Source: Steinernema hermaphroditum (lineage: Eukaryota; Nematoda; Chromadorea; Rhabditida; Steinernematidae). Taken from it: 64,000 bases of DNA. Numbering within the stretch: the stretch's first letter is position 1; every line of letters starts with the position of its first letter. Positions 23,774-36,445 of this stretch are shown here, piece after piece. The stretch covers positions 4,402,001-4,466,000 of the forward strand of contig CM059625.1 of assembly GCA_030435675.1 (NCBI GenBank). Reading direction: 5' to 3'. Under the pieces are notes generated by a model that was not told the DNA's origin, did not search any database, and saw only the letters and a program-made list of their open reading frames with translations. The position numbers and the translations under genes are program-made.

Positions 23774-25605
23774 TTCGTTATTATCTAACGGGCTGACTTC
23801 TAGGTTTGAACCGAGCTCAAGAACAGATGTATTGGTGTGAATTGGGTACTGAGGGTATAAATTTTGGAAAGAATGATCACTCATCAAACACCAAAGACCA
23901 GGATTCTCCTGATTACATTAGCCTATCAGCCTCAAGATTCGGATCGGATCGAGAGGTTGAGGATTTCAAATTTTTCGTAGAATACCGAACATGACACAGG
24001 TCAGTGTTGAAGTTAAGGCGGTTCCCACAAGGCCGAGCGAGGTACTGCAACCAGAAACTGAAGGATTCATTCGTGTTCGATTCCATCTATAGAAATATTT
24101 TCATCATGTGAATTTTCCTACTTGGTAACTCATTATCCAGGAAGTTGTTATAGGCGAAAGCATTTATTTTTCCTTTTTGCTGGAGCATCATATGTTAATT
24201 AGGTATCCTTGTAATTGCCTTGCTTTTTCGTGACAAACACCCACTATTGCACAGCATTTTAAGTCGCTTTCATGACTCACAGTCTTTGCTGCGGAATGCG
24301 TTTGAATAGGATAAGCACACTTCCGGATTATTCGCTTGATAAATCGCGAAAAGTTAGTTCATTTTTTGACCGCTTTGTGCAACTTTGTTCCGATTACACA
24401 GTGTTGGGGCGACAAGATGAAGTGTGAAAGGTGAGTGTCGACAGGTCGGAACAAATGCCTTCGCAGATAGCGAGTTTTTTGGCACAAAATGACCGAACGG
24501 TGCCTGAAACCCTCTTCGAACACCTCAAAATCTTTTTGTCACCTAACATTTGTTATTTCATCGCTCAGCTCCTCCCGTCCGCCTCATCGCCGCCTCATTA
24601 GCGAGTTCCTCCGTGAGGAGTCGAAATTAGAATTTCGGCAGACGACCGTGCTCTCGCGCTAGGGCGTATTTACTTTTTCTCTAACAATTATCTCCATCAG
24701 GGAACATTCCCGAGTGACGAGCACGGCGCTTCCGGCTAAAGATTAAGCCTAAAACGGCGCTGGGTTTGTTTTGAGTGGGAACAGCGCACGACTTCAACGA
24801 GCGGGTCTGTCTGTTGCAATCGTCTGATTGGTTGACGTGGGCATGGTTGCATCTCTTTTTCTAAGTAGTATTTCTGCCGGAAGTAATTTGTAAATTAGCA
24901 ACAATTGCGATATAAGCCGGCTCTGTGGGATCGCAGCTGTTGTTAGCCGGGAATTTTGGAAATGTGTCCATTGAAAGCTGCCTTTTTTCTGCAAATCTTA
25001 TGCATATATATGTGGACATCTCACAGACGCGAAAAGCTGATCTATTCTGGAAGAATAGCAATTGACACGAGCAAAAATTCTCTACTATACTGTAATGAAC
25101 GGGGATCTTTTGTTAACCTGGAACACTTTTAAGACCTTGCAGAGTTTTGTGGGTACAAGGTACATGCATATTCGAGACGTAAACATGCGTGTTATATCTT
25201 TTTATCATCTTACCAATAGGCTTTTCCGACCGTAATGCAATCAACTCCAAAACGCTTTTTGGAACGCATAAACACACAACCATAAACTCGTTGATTGCTT
25301 TCTCTGTGTACCCCTGCCCACCACCCGTATTTCCCATGTCGCATTCATTTCATCCTCCTTTCGTTGTTCTTTGCCATTTTGGCAAATTTGTAAACATGAA
25401 TTTACCAGCGCCATGCAGCGCTGCGTTTTGGGTGGTCCGGCAAAAGAAGAAAGTGCCACATAACATAACCTCCTAGGAGGTTGAGCCTACAGGTTCACTT
25501 TCGGTCGCCCTTTGCACCTACGAGTTTTGATCGTATGGTTGTTCTACTCGGATCGCTGATCGGCATGCTGTATTAGAAAACACCACTTTTTACGTTGTTT
25601 GTTTG

Positions 25606-25672
25606 GTCGATCGGTAGTGCTTCTGGACTATTAGTCATCAGACAGGTCACAGGTTCGACACCGGCCGGGGTC
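25606..25672 (+). repeat. tRNA-derived (SINE-like) segment
   Basis: TGGTCGATCGGTAGTGC (A-box/D-arm-like) is followed about 31 bp later by AGGTTCGACACC (B-box/T-loop-like), with a plausible TCTG/CAGA anticodon stem between. The T stem has mismatches and no clean 7-bp acceptor stem closes it. This fits a tRNA pseudogene or the head of a SINE rather than a working tRNA gene. Confidence 0.45.
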
Positions 25673-28451
25673 TTAACCTTTTCACCTGACTTGAATCTGA
25701 TTGCTGATCAGTCTGTGAAAAATGGTGTGTTCTTTAGCCTGCAGGGGGCTTTGCCATGTGTGTGGCTGAGTGTTTGAGTCTGAAGGTTTCTTTGGAACTT
25801 TCCGAAGTAAACAATAGTAGCAAGAATATTGTACTGCTTCTATTCTTTTCCATTTGAGATGACATTCCACCAACAACAATTCATTTTAGTTCCGGAGAGT
25901 ACTAAGGCTTCAAAATCTGATTCAGAAGGAGGCCATATCTTTGCAGGCGTACAGAACATTCATTTGCTGACATCTTTGTTACTTTGTCGTTGTGGCATCG
26001 ACAGTGTCTGTCATTCTTTCTGGAATAACACAGCTCCCCACAATTTTAACAGCGCTAGATACCATGAAGAGCTCGAAATTCCGAAGTGAATTTTTCATTT
26101 GTTTCAAGCTTCCGGGATTCCTCGGAAAATCACTTTTAAAGAGGAACTGGAAAGTGCGTAGTCCATGATTCATCATTCAGTCAAGCCGCACGGTTCAAGC
26201 CCCATTAGCGGCTTTTTCCTGCTGTAATTCCGCAAAAACTCCCCCACCTGTTCACTGCCCAACGGCTGGACAGCTGCTGCCCACCTTTATCGCCAACTCA
26301 AATTGTCTCTCTCATTTTTGCATCACCGACAAACTTTGAACTGCCAGTAAGAGATGACCCTTTCTCACTTGGTCTCCGGCTGATGATTAAGCGCGCTTGG
26401 TTCTAAATTAATAAAGCTGCCGACGAGTCAACTTTGCGCGTGCCTTAGGGAATGATTGACCACACTACATACACAATATACTTAAGAGAAGATTTTACGG
26501 CGCTTTTTACGCGTGTACTCCGCGTGTCGACCTCATGCCTTCGCGTTCCTCTTCCAAGCCTCCGCTCTCCGCACATGTTCTCTGGCCGCAGCGTCTCAAT
26601 TTATCATTTATCTAATCTTCGTGACTTGTTTTAATTCCATCAGTTCTAGCTGCTCTTGTTCTCCGATGTCCTGTGCCCTTGCTCCAACCTTGCCTCGTTC
26701 AAAGTGCTTCCTTTTATTTTATCATTTCATAAACATTAATTGGCTGCAGCCGAGCCTAATTGCTTAGAAAATTACTGATCTATGATGTTCTGCAATAAAG
26801 CGCCGTGTCACTACAGTCATAAAGCCTTTCTTTTTTAGTTGAAATAAGGCGACTGTTCGTCGTTTGCAAAGAATCCCTTCCGTCAATCAAAAGGAATTAA
26901 AGGTCTAGTATTAGCTATTTAAATAGCACTGTTGCCTAATTACGTAATACGAAATTCGAGTGCCATCCTGTGACAAGCCGACGAGAAGCGTGCAGCACGT
27001 AGGATTACTTGCAGAATTTGAACGCCGATTAGTATCAGTCTAGTGGTTTTATGTTTAGGATAGGATACGATAGGTTTACGGGTCTGTTTCGAATTTTTAT
27101 GGTATTATCCTTTAAATGCTACTGATTCAACGTGAACCTATGTCAATACTACCTTTAGGATGCTGTAGGATTTGTTACCAAAAACCCAAGGAACTATTGA
27201 GAACCTAGAGCATAACCCGCTACGTATCCAAGTTTTCGAGGGCCCAAGTATCACCTGTCACATGTGATCAGTGTGTACTGTCGGCGACCTCACTACACAC
27301 CTCCAGGAATTATCCTTTCATGTATTACAAACTATGGCCATTTTAAGTTTGCCACCTAATGCAATTTCGTTGTTATTCGGCCTTTGAGCGCAGCACTTTC
27401 TCAACGCTATTTCGATTAACCGCTCTTAATTGAAAGTCATCATGAAAGCAAGAGTGCTTTCAACTTTAAGTCACTCCAGATGGAAACACACTTCTACGAA
27501 TGTTCTTGGCTATCTTGGATGCTGGACCACACAGTACAACATAGCTAAGTTTTCGTTTCTGAGTAGAGCTATTCGTCAGGTAGATGTTGACTCTTACCTT
27601 CAGCGTTGACTAGACAGTCAAGCGTGTCAATGCCAGCTTCATATTAAAATCGAGTTTGAAATTCGTTCTACAGTGTCACATTTACGGACCACATAAACAG
27701 ATACGATTATCCCAACGTCCCTTCTATTTGCACTTCTTTCGATTCTAAACCTTTATGAATTCATTCGAAACAGCGACTGTTAATCATGTTTTTCTTCCAA
27801 GTAGACACGCAATGCCCTCAAAATTGGAATTCTTTGCCACTTTGTAAAAACACGATTGTCACTCGAAGTTCTTCTACTAATGAAGTAAGAGATTAATTAT
27901 GTGCAAAAACGAATGAAAGCCATGATAAATGGACAAAGTCAAAGATCATGGTCACAAGAACAGTTTTTCCAGTGAGATATGAGTTATGCTCTTGCACTTT
28001 GGGTAATATGGTTTTTAAAATATGGACTCTAAATTATGAGTGGACAAATTATCGTCATGAACTTTTCAATTTGGGAATAGTTTCATCCTATAAGTGGTGC
28101 TTCTATCAAGGGTCTGTTCCGCCAAGAGTAACAGACGACCATTAGTCGCGCGCATCCGGAAAAGTTGAAAAATTGGGATGTCTGCTTGAAATTATCTTTT
28201 TTTTTGGCCCGAAGTCCCGCCTGGTCAGCTGGGGCGTGAGGTCTCCTCTTCTTGCATATTCGATGTCGGCGGCGGTACTCGTTCGCGTCAACGTCATGTG
28301 TTGCTTTTTGCCTCTTCTTACGTGCATTTGTCCCCTGGCCACGCCGCCCCGTGGGGCATTTATATATTTGCATATGTGGTCGTCGCCACCTCTCACATCG
28401 GGTGTATTGTTGTGATTCACGAATTGTTGGTGCCAACCTTCAGACGCTACA

Positions 28452-31400
28452 ATGTCGTCAACAACGCGACCCTTAGCACTTGTGTTGTTTTGCGTTGCAA
28501 CCGCCGTCGCCAAAGGTACGCAAGTGTGTGCGGTGTAAAGAAGAGCCTGATCCCGGTCTTTAGGCTTTGATGATTGGAACTATACGGATCATGATGAAGA
28601 CGCGTTTCGTCCACCGCAACACTACAAGCTGGAAAAGTTTTTGATGACCAACTACAATAAGAAGTTAATACCGAAGAGACACTTGAACGAGTCGGTTCAG
28701 GTCAAATTCAGTATTAATCTGTACCAAATCATTGAAGTCGTAAGTTACATATTAAATTCATGAAAGTGGAGTACAGTATGACGGATAGTGCCTATTACGT
28801 GACCAAGACTGTGTGTGTTAGTATTCGGTTTACGGCTTGTAGCGGTGACAGTGCAATGTAGTATCTATCATTCTGATCCTAGTACCATTTAGAATGAGCC
28901 GCAACAGTACATCCTAATGAACGCCTGGATTGTCGAGGTATTCCGTACTGAACTTTTGTCCCGGTCCTAGCAGATATTCCTTCAGCGCTGGCGCGACGAC
29001 ATGCTCTACTGGAATCCAGAAAAATTCGGCGGTATCCGAGAGATAATTCTGCCCAAAGACGAAATCTGGATTCCCGACACCACACTTTATAATTCGTGAG
29101 ACGCAATGAATTAATGATCAATTAGAAGACTCTTTCAGACTTGTGATGAACGACGCGGAAAGTCGCCGTTTGCTAAACGCAAAATTGACCACCGACCCAC
29201 GCCGGAAAACGGTTTTGGTTGAACTGCTCTATCCAACGTTATACAAGTTCTCGTGTATGCTGGATCTTAGGTTCTTCCCTTTTGATGTTCAGGTAGGCTC
29301 TTCGTTTATGTTAAGAGGAAATACGCAAAACTTTTTCTTGTTAAAATTCGGCATTTTACGCACCAGCGCTATGGAATGGCATTCTACATAACATAGTCGC
29401 GGTGATCAAAAGTGACTGATAAAATGATATGCTTAATACTTAATAAGAATGAGTTCCGCTTTGCGATGAACCACCTTGAAATTCGAACCTAAAGAAAGGC
29501 ATCTATGGTTTTGTTATTGTTTTGCCGTCACAATCGTTCATTTTCGCAAAAGGTTTCGGTGCGACACACTTAATGAGATGTGACAGGGGAAGTTCTTTTT
29601 CTGGCCCTTTTTAGTTTTGCGCTTCCTAGAAGCATTTAACACACGCAAAGGCGGTAATTGCATTCGCCGGTCCATTATGTTTGATCTTGAGACATTATAC
29701 ATGAATGTACGACAGCCGATCTTCTCATTTATTATGTGCGTGTCAAGGGATGACGCAAGACAAACAAAAATGCAATAAATAGCACGGGCCAAAAGTCGTG
29801 GAAAAAGGCGGAAGCTGCTGGTGACACTATCACTAATGAAAAATGCAAAGCAACAAAGAAATAACGCAAATCAAACGATCGTATGCCATGCGGATGATGC
29901 AGTAAATAGTCAAATTGTAAACAAATAAGACTAGAAGTCAGCTGACAAACTGATAATTAGGCGCCGTTAACGATCGCACATAAACGAAAACAAACCTTTA
30001 TTGCAAAGCAAACAAAAACAAATTTCACATTAATCGCAGAGGAAGACTCATTGAGAACGCTTGCAAAGGCTTTCAGGAAAACAACCAAGACCATATGCAA
30101 GACCATTCTACAAATTGTCAAATTTACTTTGGAAAGTGAATATGAATGCAATATGAAAATCGTCAGCCCATATTACCCCAGTTTTTGTACAGCCTAAGAT
30201 CGTTATTTGTCGCATCATTGCCGTTTACGTACAGAACATAAATCACTTCAAATGTGACCAATTATAGGCCTGCAAAATGACCTTTGGAAGTTGGACCTAC
30301 GACAAGAAAAGCATCGATTACCATTCGTACAAGAACGGTAAAGGGGGTGCTATTGGAACGAGCCAGTGCATTGAAAATGAAGGGTGGAATATCCTTGGTA
30401 CGCAAGGTACGCTTGCAATATTGTTGATGCTGTTACAGTAGGCCAATGTTTCAGTTCATCGCAGAGACATGAAATACGACTGTTGTGCAAACAACTACAC
30501 TCTTCTCGAATTCTATTTACACATCCAGCGGAAGCCTCTGTTCTACTTGATCAACTTAATTGCGCCTACTAGTGTTATCACTCTGATTGCAATCGTTGGT
30601 TTTTTCAGGTGAGTTTTTAAGACGACCACATATATCATTAGATGCATGTTATAACAGGCTCATAAAGACAAGGGTTACGGTAAAGGCTATGTAAATTTGC
30701 TCCATTCCACATGACTTAGCTTGTTGCTAGGATCATGGGCTAAATCTTTGTTTTGAGCACCGGTGTATACCAGAGATTACGCTAAGCAAAACATCCATGA
30801 AATCTTTTGTAAGGTCATTGCAGTGTTGGTATAGATCTAGTTGGGTGTTATCAAAATTAGAAACTAGGTTCAATCTGTGACTGTTTTTCGATGTGTGAAT
30901 GTTTCTGGAGTAAGTTTTTTAGTTCTTCTACGATCAACGATATGCGCGAAGAGAAGATCTCACTCGGAATCACAACCTTGCTCTCCATGTCTATTCTTAT
31001 CTTCATGGTCTCCGACCAGATGCCGTCAACGTCCTCATTCATCCCTTTAATTGGTAAGTGCTTAACTGGACAAGTCGAAAGTTAAATGAATGAACAATAG
31101 GCACTTTTTTGAGCGATGCTCTTTGTTCCTATCAGTTGTTCCCCTCAAAAATACTTTGTTAGGCAAACTCTCCAGAAATCAGTCCGCACATTTGAATCAG
31201 TACTTGCACTCCATTCAGGAAGTCGGCTTTTTAGTACTTGTACTCCATTGGGGAACTGGGCATTCATTCCTAGATCAGTCGAAAAGACTAAACCGGATTG
31301 AACACGCCAGTGTAATCTGTGTGCCGTCTAAATAAAACACTATGAAAAAACAAACCAAGAGTTAACTGATTTATTGCAGGCTGGTTCTACACGTGCATGA

Positions 31401-33463
31401 TGATGCTAATCTCCGGCGGTACTTTGTGCGCGTCGATGGTGATCTATGCGCAGAAGAAAGGAATTCTCGGACATCGGCCGACTTCGCGGACCATGCGATG
31501 GGCACGCTGGCTCGGAAAGATGTGCATGATGGAGATGCCGTTGTTGATGAAAGAGGCATACGCTTTGAAGGCAAAGGTAACTTTTAAGCAATAGCAATCA
31601 GATCAAAAATGCGATTACTGAAAAACTCATTAGTCCGCGGTGACTTTTAATAAAAAACCATTCTGGTCCTTGTTTTGACGAAACGAACAACAGGTCAGCA
31701 TTAAAGAGTCATAGGAAGGAGTTGACTTATCAGATCAGAGTTCGTTCTTTCCAAAACATAGAATATTCGAAAAACGAAACGATGAGAGTTTGCTGTCACT
31801 AAAGATAAAAAAGATTCGAGAAACAACATTCTCCAGCCCTGTAAACCGGTGTGCGAAAAGTACGGTCTGATTTAAAACTGAATCATTATACCCCCTAAGC
31901 ACAAAAATATCCTTTTTCCACTATTCAAAGTTCAATAATCTTCGAACAAATGACGAAAAAAGGACCGAATATTTCCAAAGATGGTATCGGTATTTTAATC
32001 CCACAAGTCCAGATAGTATCTGTCATTGTTTCCTCGGCCTCGGAACAGAAGATAAATGCCGTCGCACATGGGGCGAGATAAGGCAGGTGTAAAAAACATG
32101 CATACGCCAGTTTTTGCCGAAATATATTCCTAGGAGTGCTCTAATCCAGACAGGAATTAGGCTACCTAATGCCAAGATCCATTTTTGTCTTTTGTAGCTC
32201 TTATGTACAGAAAAGCAAATCTCATTCAAAGATAAAGCGTGATCTTCGGTCGATGAGATGTCCTTGATGGATCTGATTCAGCAAGACAAACTGAAACGCC
32301 AGACGGATGGACAGCGAAAGCAGAGCATCTGGCAGAGATGGCAAAAAATCGGAAGAGACATCTCACGACTCTCCATCCCGAGCATGCAAACGCAAAGTAC
32401 CATCATGACCGCTGACAACAGCTTCACCTCGATCTCGTTGAAACGTGTGGCCGCCGAGCCGCCACCGGATTTGGCCACACTTGCCTCCAGTAAGTGGCCA
32501 CGCCCGTGCACGTACTAGCCTATCCTCTGTTTCAAGAAATTGTGCGTGAAATGCGCAACCAAAAAGCTAAAAAGCAACAGGAAGAAGAGAAAGTTAATAA
32601 ACAGCCTGCGGAGACGGCCTGTCCGTCGGAGAGAACTGATCAGTCTGAGACAGTTCCGAGTCAGTTGATAGGTTTTGTGTGTGTGGAGAAATGAGTGGAA
32701 CTGTTTTAGTTTGTGTGTTTTTTTGTGTGCTTTTTCATAGAGCGAAAGGAAAGATAGACTGGATTGTAAAGATCTTTGCAAATTTCTGTTTCTGTTCAGT
32801 TTACTGTGTTTGAGTGCGGTGATATGTGTATAGAAATTTAGTGTAGTACAAAACACGAATGATAGATTGTAGATGTGCACAGTTCTCAAGTTAATCGGCC
32901 ATTTGAAACGCATTGGGTTGATAGTGATAATATTATATGTTTGCTTCCTGTAATTGTTTTGTGTTGTGTGTTTTAACATCTTTCATTTTCCACTAACCAC
33001 AACACCCCCTCATCGCCTATGGGTTTAGTTTCAGGTGAAGACCTGGACGACTGCTCCTATCAGCAAATCTCCGACGATGACAAGTCGTCATGCATGGAAA
33101 ACGGCTGGAAGCATCCCCACATGGGACATAAGAAGGCCTCCCTGAACAGACCTCGCAAGAACGTCGGCCTCGTGCGCAAAGGAAGCAGTTTCGATAAGGA
33201 GTGTCGCGGCTGTAATAACAGTAAGCGGATTTAGCATACGTTGCTAAATCCGAATCGCGCTTGCTTCAGATCTCGTTTCAGCTGTCGTCTCGCGACAAAG
33301 GAATCTCGCGGAACTCGAGTACGACTGGCTAGCCGCGGTCATCGAACGCTGCTTCCTAATCATATTTTGCGTTCTTTTCTTTCTCTTCTCCTTCGGGATC
33401 AACGGGATCGGAATGTACTACTGGTGGAATGCGACTGTCGACGACTATGAGATCAAGTACTAG
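28452..33463 (+). CDS. Nicotinic acetylcholine receptor subunit, DEG-3-group-like
   Basis: It encodes a subunit of a pentameric cation channel in the plasma membrane. Thirteen exons (28452-28515, 28564-28739, 28893-28937, 28974-29095, 29139-29292, 30268-30397, 30455-30608, 30923-31053, 31380-31576, 32258-32489, 32537-32671, 33035-33220, 33270-33463) give 639 aa. Visible features are a signal peptide (about 1-20), the Cys-loop C175-C189 with FPFDVQ between, and vicinal Cys C240-C241 after KYD, which mark an alpha-type loop C. TM1 is about 259-281. TM2 starts at E292-K293, the cation-selective ring, and is followed by SDQMPSTSSF. TM3 is about 327-349 and TM4 about 603-623. The TM2-TM3 sequence recalls nematode DEG-3/DES-2/ACR-23. 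The cytoplasmic loop is long (about 250 aa). The acceptor of exon 10 (GATGAG) is weak. The start lies 8 nt after a CAG acceptor. Confidence 0.9.
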
Positions 33464-36445
33464 AAGAGCAGCTTTGAATATCCTTCCCAAACATCACGGG
33501 TTGAAGTCGATAATTAGAAGAATTTCTATCGCAATTCGAAGCATTACAGTTATACGTTGTCTATAAGTGTTTCTATTTACGGGTAGCTAGATGTTTAATA
33601 TGTAATATAGTTGTCTCACATGCGTCCGGTTTGCTCCTTCTCCAAAGCTTTTGTCTTGGCTTTCACGGGTTATTTGTAGATTTATTTTGTGACTGAATTT
33701 ATTTGCTTTTTCGTCCTGTTTCCGTTTTTCCGTTCCATGCTTAATTGTGCGCTTATAATAATAAAGTTTTAAAATGTGAATTAATGAAATGTTGCTATTC
33801 TCGGGAGCAAGGGGCAAGTTGTAGGATGAGGTATGTTCTGTCTGATGCAGTTGAATTTGGAGAGCAAAGGTCACAACTTAAAATGGGCCCAGAGCGTTAC
33901 GATTTATTCGGATAATTAAAAGCCGATAGCGATCATTTTTACGACTAACCAGACGGTGTTTCTTCTTTTGCGAGTAAAACACACGAGCCGGTTGTGGACT
34001 AAAGTTCATCGCGGAAACATTCGGCTGTCAATTAGTCAAACCGCTCGTCGCGTTTTTTACAAACGGCGCTCATTGTGTTTATTGTCAATGTCAAAGAAAC
34101 CGACAGTCGGCGCGATGTTCCCGCGAGTCGTCATTGGAAAGTGACCCGGCCGTTTCCCGAAATGTTGTCGATCGACCGCGTCCCATGGATCCACATTCTT
34201 TCCACATCTCACTTTGCGGATTGCGGGCGCGCAACTCCGCCGCCTGCGCTGCAAAAACTCGAATGCTCCAACGAAAAGAAAATCGCCGCGGCCGCTCGCG
34301 CGTGTCTCGAGACTGTTTTCACTTCGGCGACCGTTTCGACAACGTACGCGCGAAGCCTAGAGGCGTTGGCGCATGCAAAAAACAGCTGCCGATCAGCAGT
34401 TTCAGTGTGATCTGATCGGGAAATCGTGGAAGAAGAACAAATTACCTATCAGCCGTATTCATCTCGACTCGATGATGTGATGGAAAAAGCGTCGCGATCG
34501 GTTCAGCGAGACTTCGTTGCTCCACGGTGGGAACGAAAACGGACGTACGACACCAATTTGCAACAATGACTGGAGTGTGGCAGATTTCGATCACTACCGT
34601 TATCGGTTGTTTAGGGATTAGCGTAACTGTGAAAGGTTCTGGTGGCCTTAATGTTTGTGGAATGCTGTCAAAAGAGTGGATTAACGAAAATGGAGTGCTA
34701 CAAAATAATCGAATTGGGACCAGTTCACTTAGCCCCATGGATATTGTCCCTTAAATTAAAGTAGAAATGTGCTCGCGTAAAGTGTTTACGGATTATGCTG
34801 TTTATGAGTGTTCAGATTGTCCCTATAATTATGTAAAGAGGAGCTAGATAACTGTGTTTTGGCCAGAAATCGATTAGCATATTAATGGTAGAGGTCTTGT
34901 GATATGTGTACTGAATGACTGGTTAAATAACGACGGTCAAAAGGCGATGAATGAGGGTCATGTTTTAGAGTAATCATCTTAAACGACAACACGTTATCCT
35001 GACATAGCTTGCCAGTCATATTCCAAACAAGAATCATGGGTTGCGGAAAACGGCGCCCGTAATGAGGGAGCACGGCAATGTGTGAACGTCTGCAAGAAGA
35101 ACAGATCAATTGTATTGGAGGATGGAGGACGGAGAAAAGGCTCCTGATTATATGAATAACAGCTAAGGGCTAAGTTGTAGCACTCTGCTTCCTTATGCTT
35201 TTTCGAGTTTGCGGTGTTTCTGTCTACAAGCCAGAACTGACCAATGCCCACAAGGCGACGATAAGCTTCCTATAGAGACCAGTTGTTGATCGCGCAACCG
35301 GTTGAGCTAAGGGGCATGGCGAGCTATCGCCTTCGATCAAAGCATAACAGGAATACTCTGATTTGAAACATCGTGTGAAGCGGGATATTCATATCTCGCC
35401 GAGAGCTATTGACGTTCGTTGGTAACTATTCTCTTTTGTCATAGCAAATACAACTACAAGGATCCACTATTACTCATAGCTATTCATTACGGCACGGCTG
35501 GCTGTATGATCGCGCTGCATGTTAATGTTGAAACCGTTCGACATCATTCGATAGACTATTCTTGTTTTCCGCAAATCGACATCGGATTAACGATAATTGT
35601 GCGTAGGACTAAGTTTTAAACCTATCAAAGGGTCTTTATTTTCTTTAATGTCGCCGCCTGCATATCACGAGAGACAAAAGCCATTAGCGGTAATCAAACG
35701 ACCATCTCATCCGAAATCGGATTAATTTGTCCAAAAACGGTTTTTGCTGCTCGTCTCCACTTTCGCCTACTCTCGCGCGGGAGTAAACCGGATTCGACAC
35801 CCGTTCTCCAGATGTTGCACAACAACAAACGGTTTTTTTTTTTCGCTTTCGCCGCGCGACAACTGACCCGACCGAGTGCGTCAAAGGGTGGACAATCCAA
35901 GACACGCGTTATGGGTGGGAGTTAGTAATTCGCCGCAGCAGTGAACCGACTTTGGGCACTACTGATAGGGATACACACGGGATAGCGATCGGGATTGTTG
36001 TCTTCGCCTCCGAATACATCGCCCGTGGCGACTTTGTTTTCGTACAATCTACCCCTTCCGTCTTCCGCCAGGTATCCCGCGCTCGATCACTATTTTCAAA
36101 TTCGTGAACTCCATTCGCGTTGAAAGCTTTTCGGCAAGGTGAGGCGCAAACGGAAGTTGAAAGTCGACCAACTCTTTCAAGACTCCCTGTTCCGTCCTTC
36201 CACCTCGCGATTGCACTCTTTTTAATTGTTGTTTTTCGTGCGCTTGACCCTTATAATTTACGCGTTGTCTTTTGACTCTTGCATGCACATATACACAAGA
36301 TGTGAACATTTGTCTCCAGGCGCACTCGACAGTACGGCGCGTTGTTCGGAAGCGAGTGAGAGGAACGGACGTTGACGGACGATGAGCCGTCGCTGAGGAG
36401 CAGCTCGAAGGCAGATTCTCACCCCGTCAGCTGATTCTTCGCCTC
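33464..36445. other. 3' UTR plus intergenic, 3.0 kb
   Basis: The first 300 bp look like the receptor 3' UTR. A CpG-rich block at 33950-34430 is open in two plus-strand frames (34075-34410, 34134-34415), probably from composition alone. At about 35285-35325 the minus strand shows a tRNA-like 5' half (CCCCTTAGCTCAACCGGTT), but no T-arm follows. No gene was called. Confidence 0.4.
33760..33765 (+). promoter_or_regulatory. Polyadenylation signal of receptor gene
   Basis: AATAAA lies about 300 bp past the receptor stop codon, in a T-rich 3' region. It is a plausible 3' end signal for that transcript. Confidence 0.45.

Larger units (their letters stand above)
22276..28451. other. Gene-poor stretch with repeat-like DNA, 6.2 kb
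   Basis: No convincing gene was found. A short gaccgtcac repeat cluster lies at about 22470-22496. A duplicated segment lies at 23640-23762 and a tRNA-like segment at about 25606-25672 (both listed separately). Open frames at 24794-26176, 26452-26767 and 28083-28570 overlap on opposite strands and look random. The last of these overlap the promoter and first exon of the receptor gene. Confidence 0.4.

Noticed and set aside
23745..23780. Possible tRNA gene (gtgttcgaatcc)
   Set aside because: The T stem and acceptor stem do not pair and no complete D-arm is present.
34075..34415. Two 93-111 codon plus-strand ORFs
   Set aside because: The block is CpG-rich with few stops; the overlapping frames show no domain and no splice sites.
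35285..35340. Possible tRNA on the minus strand (TTAGCTCAACCGGTTGCGC)
   Set aside because: The 5' half is good but no T-arm or 3' acceptor follows within 90 bp.
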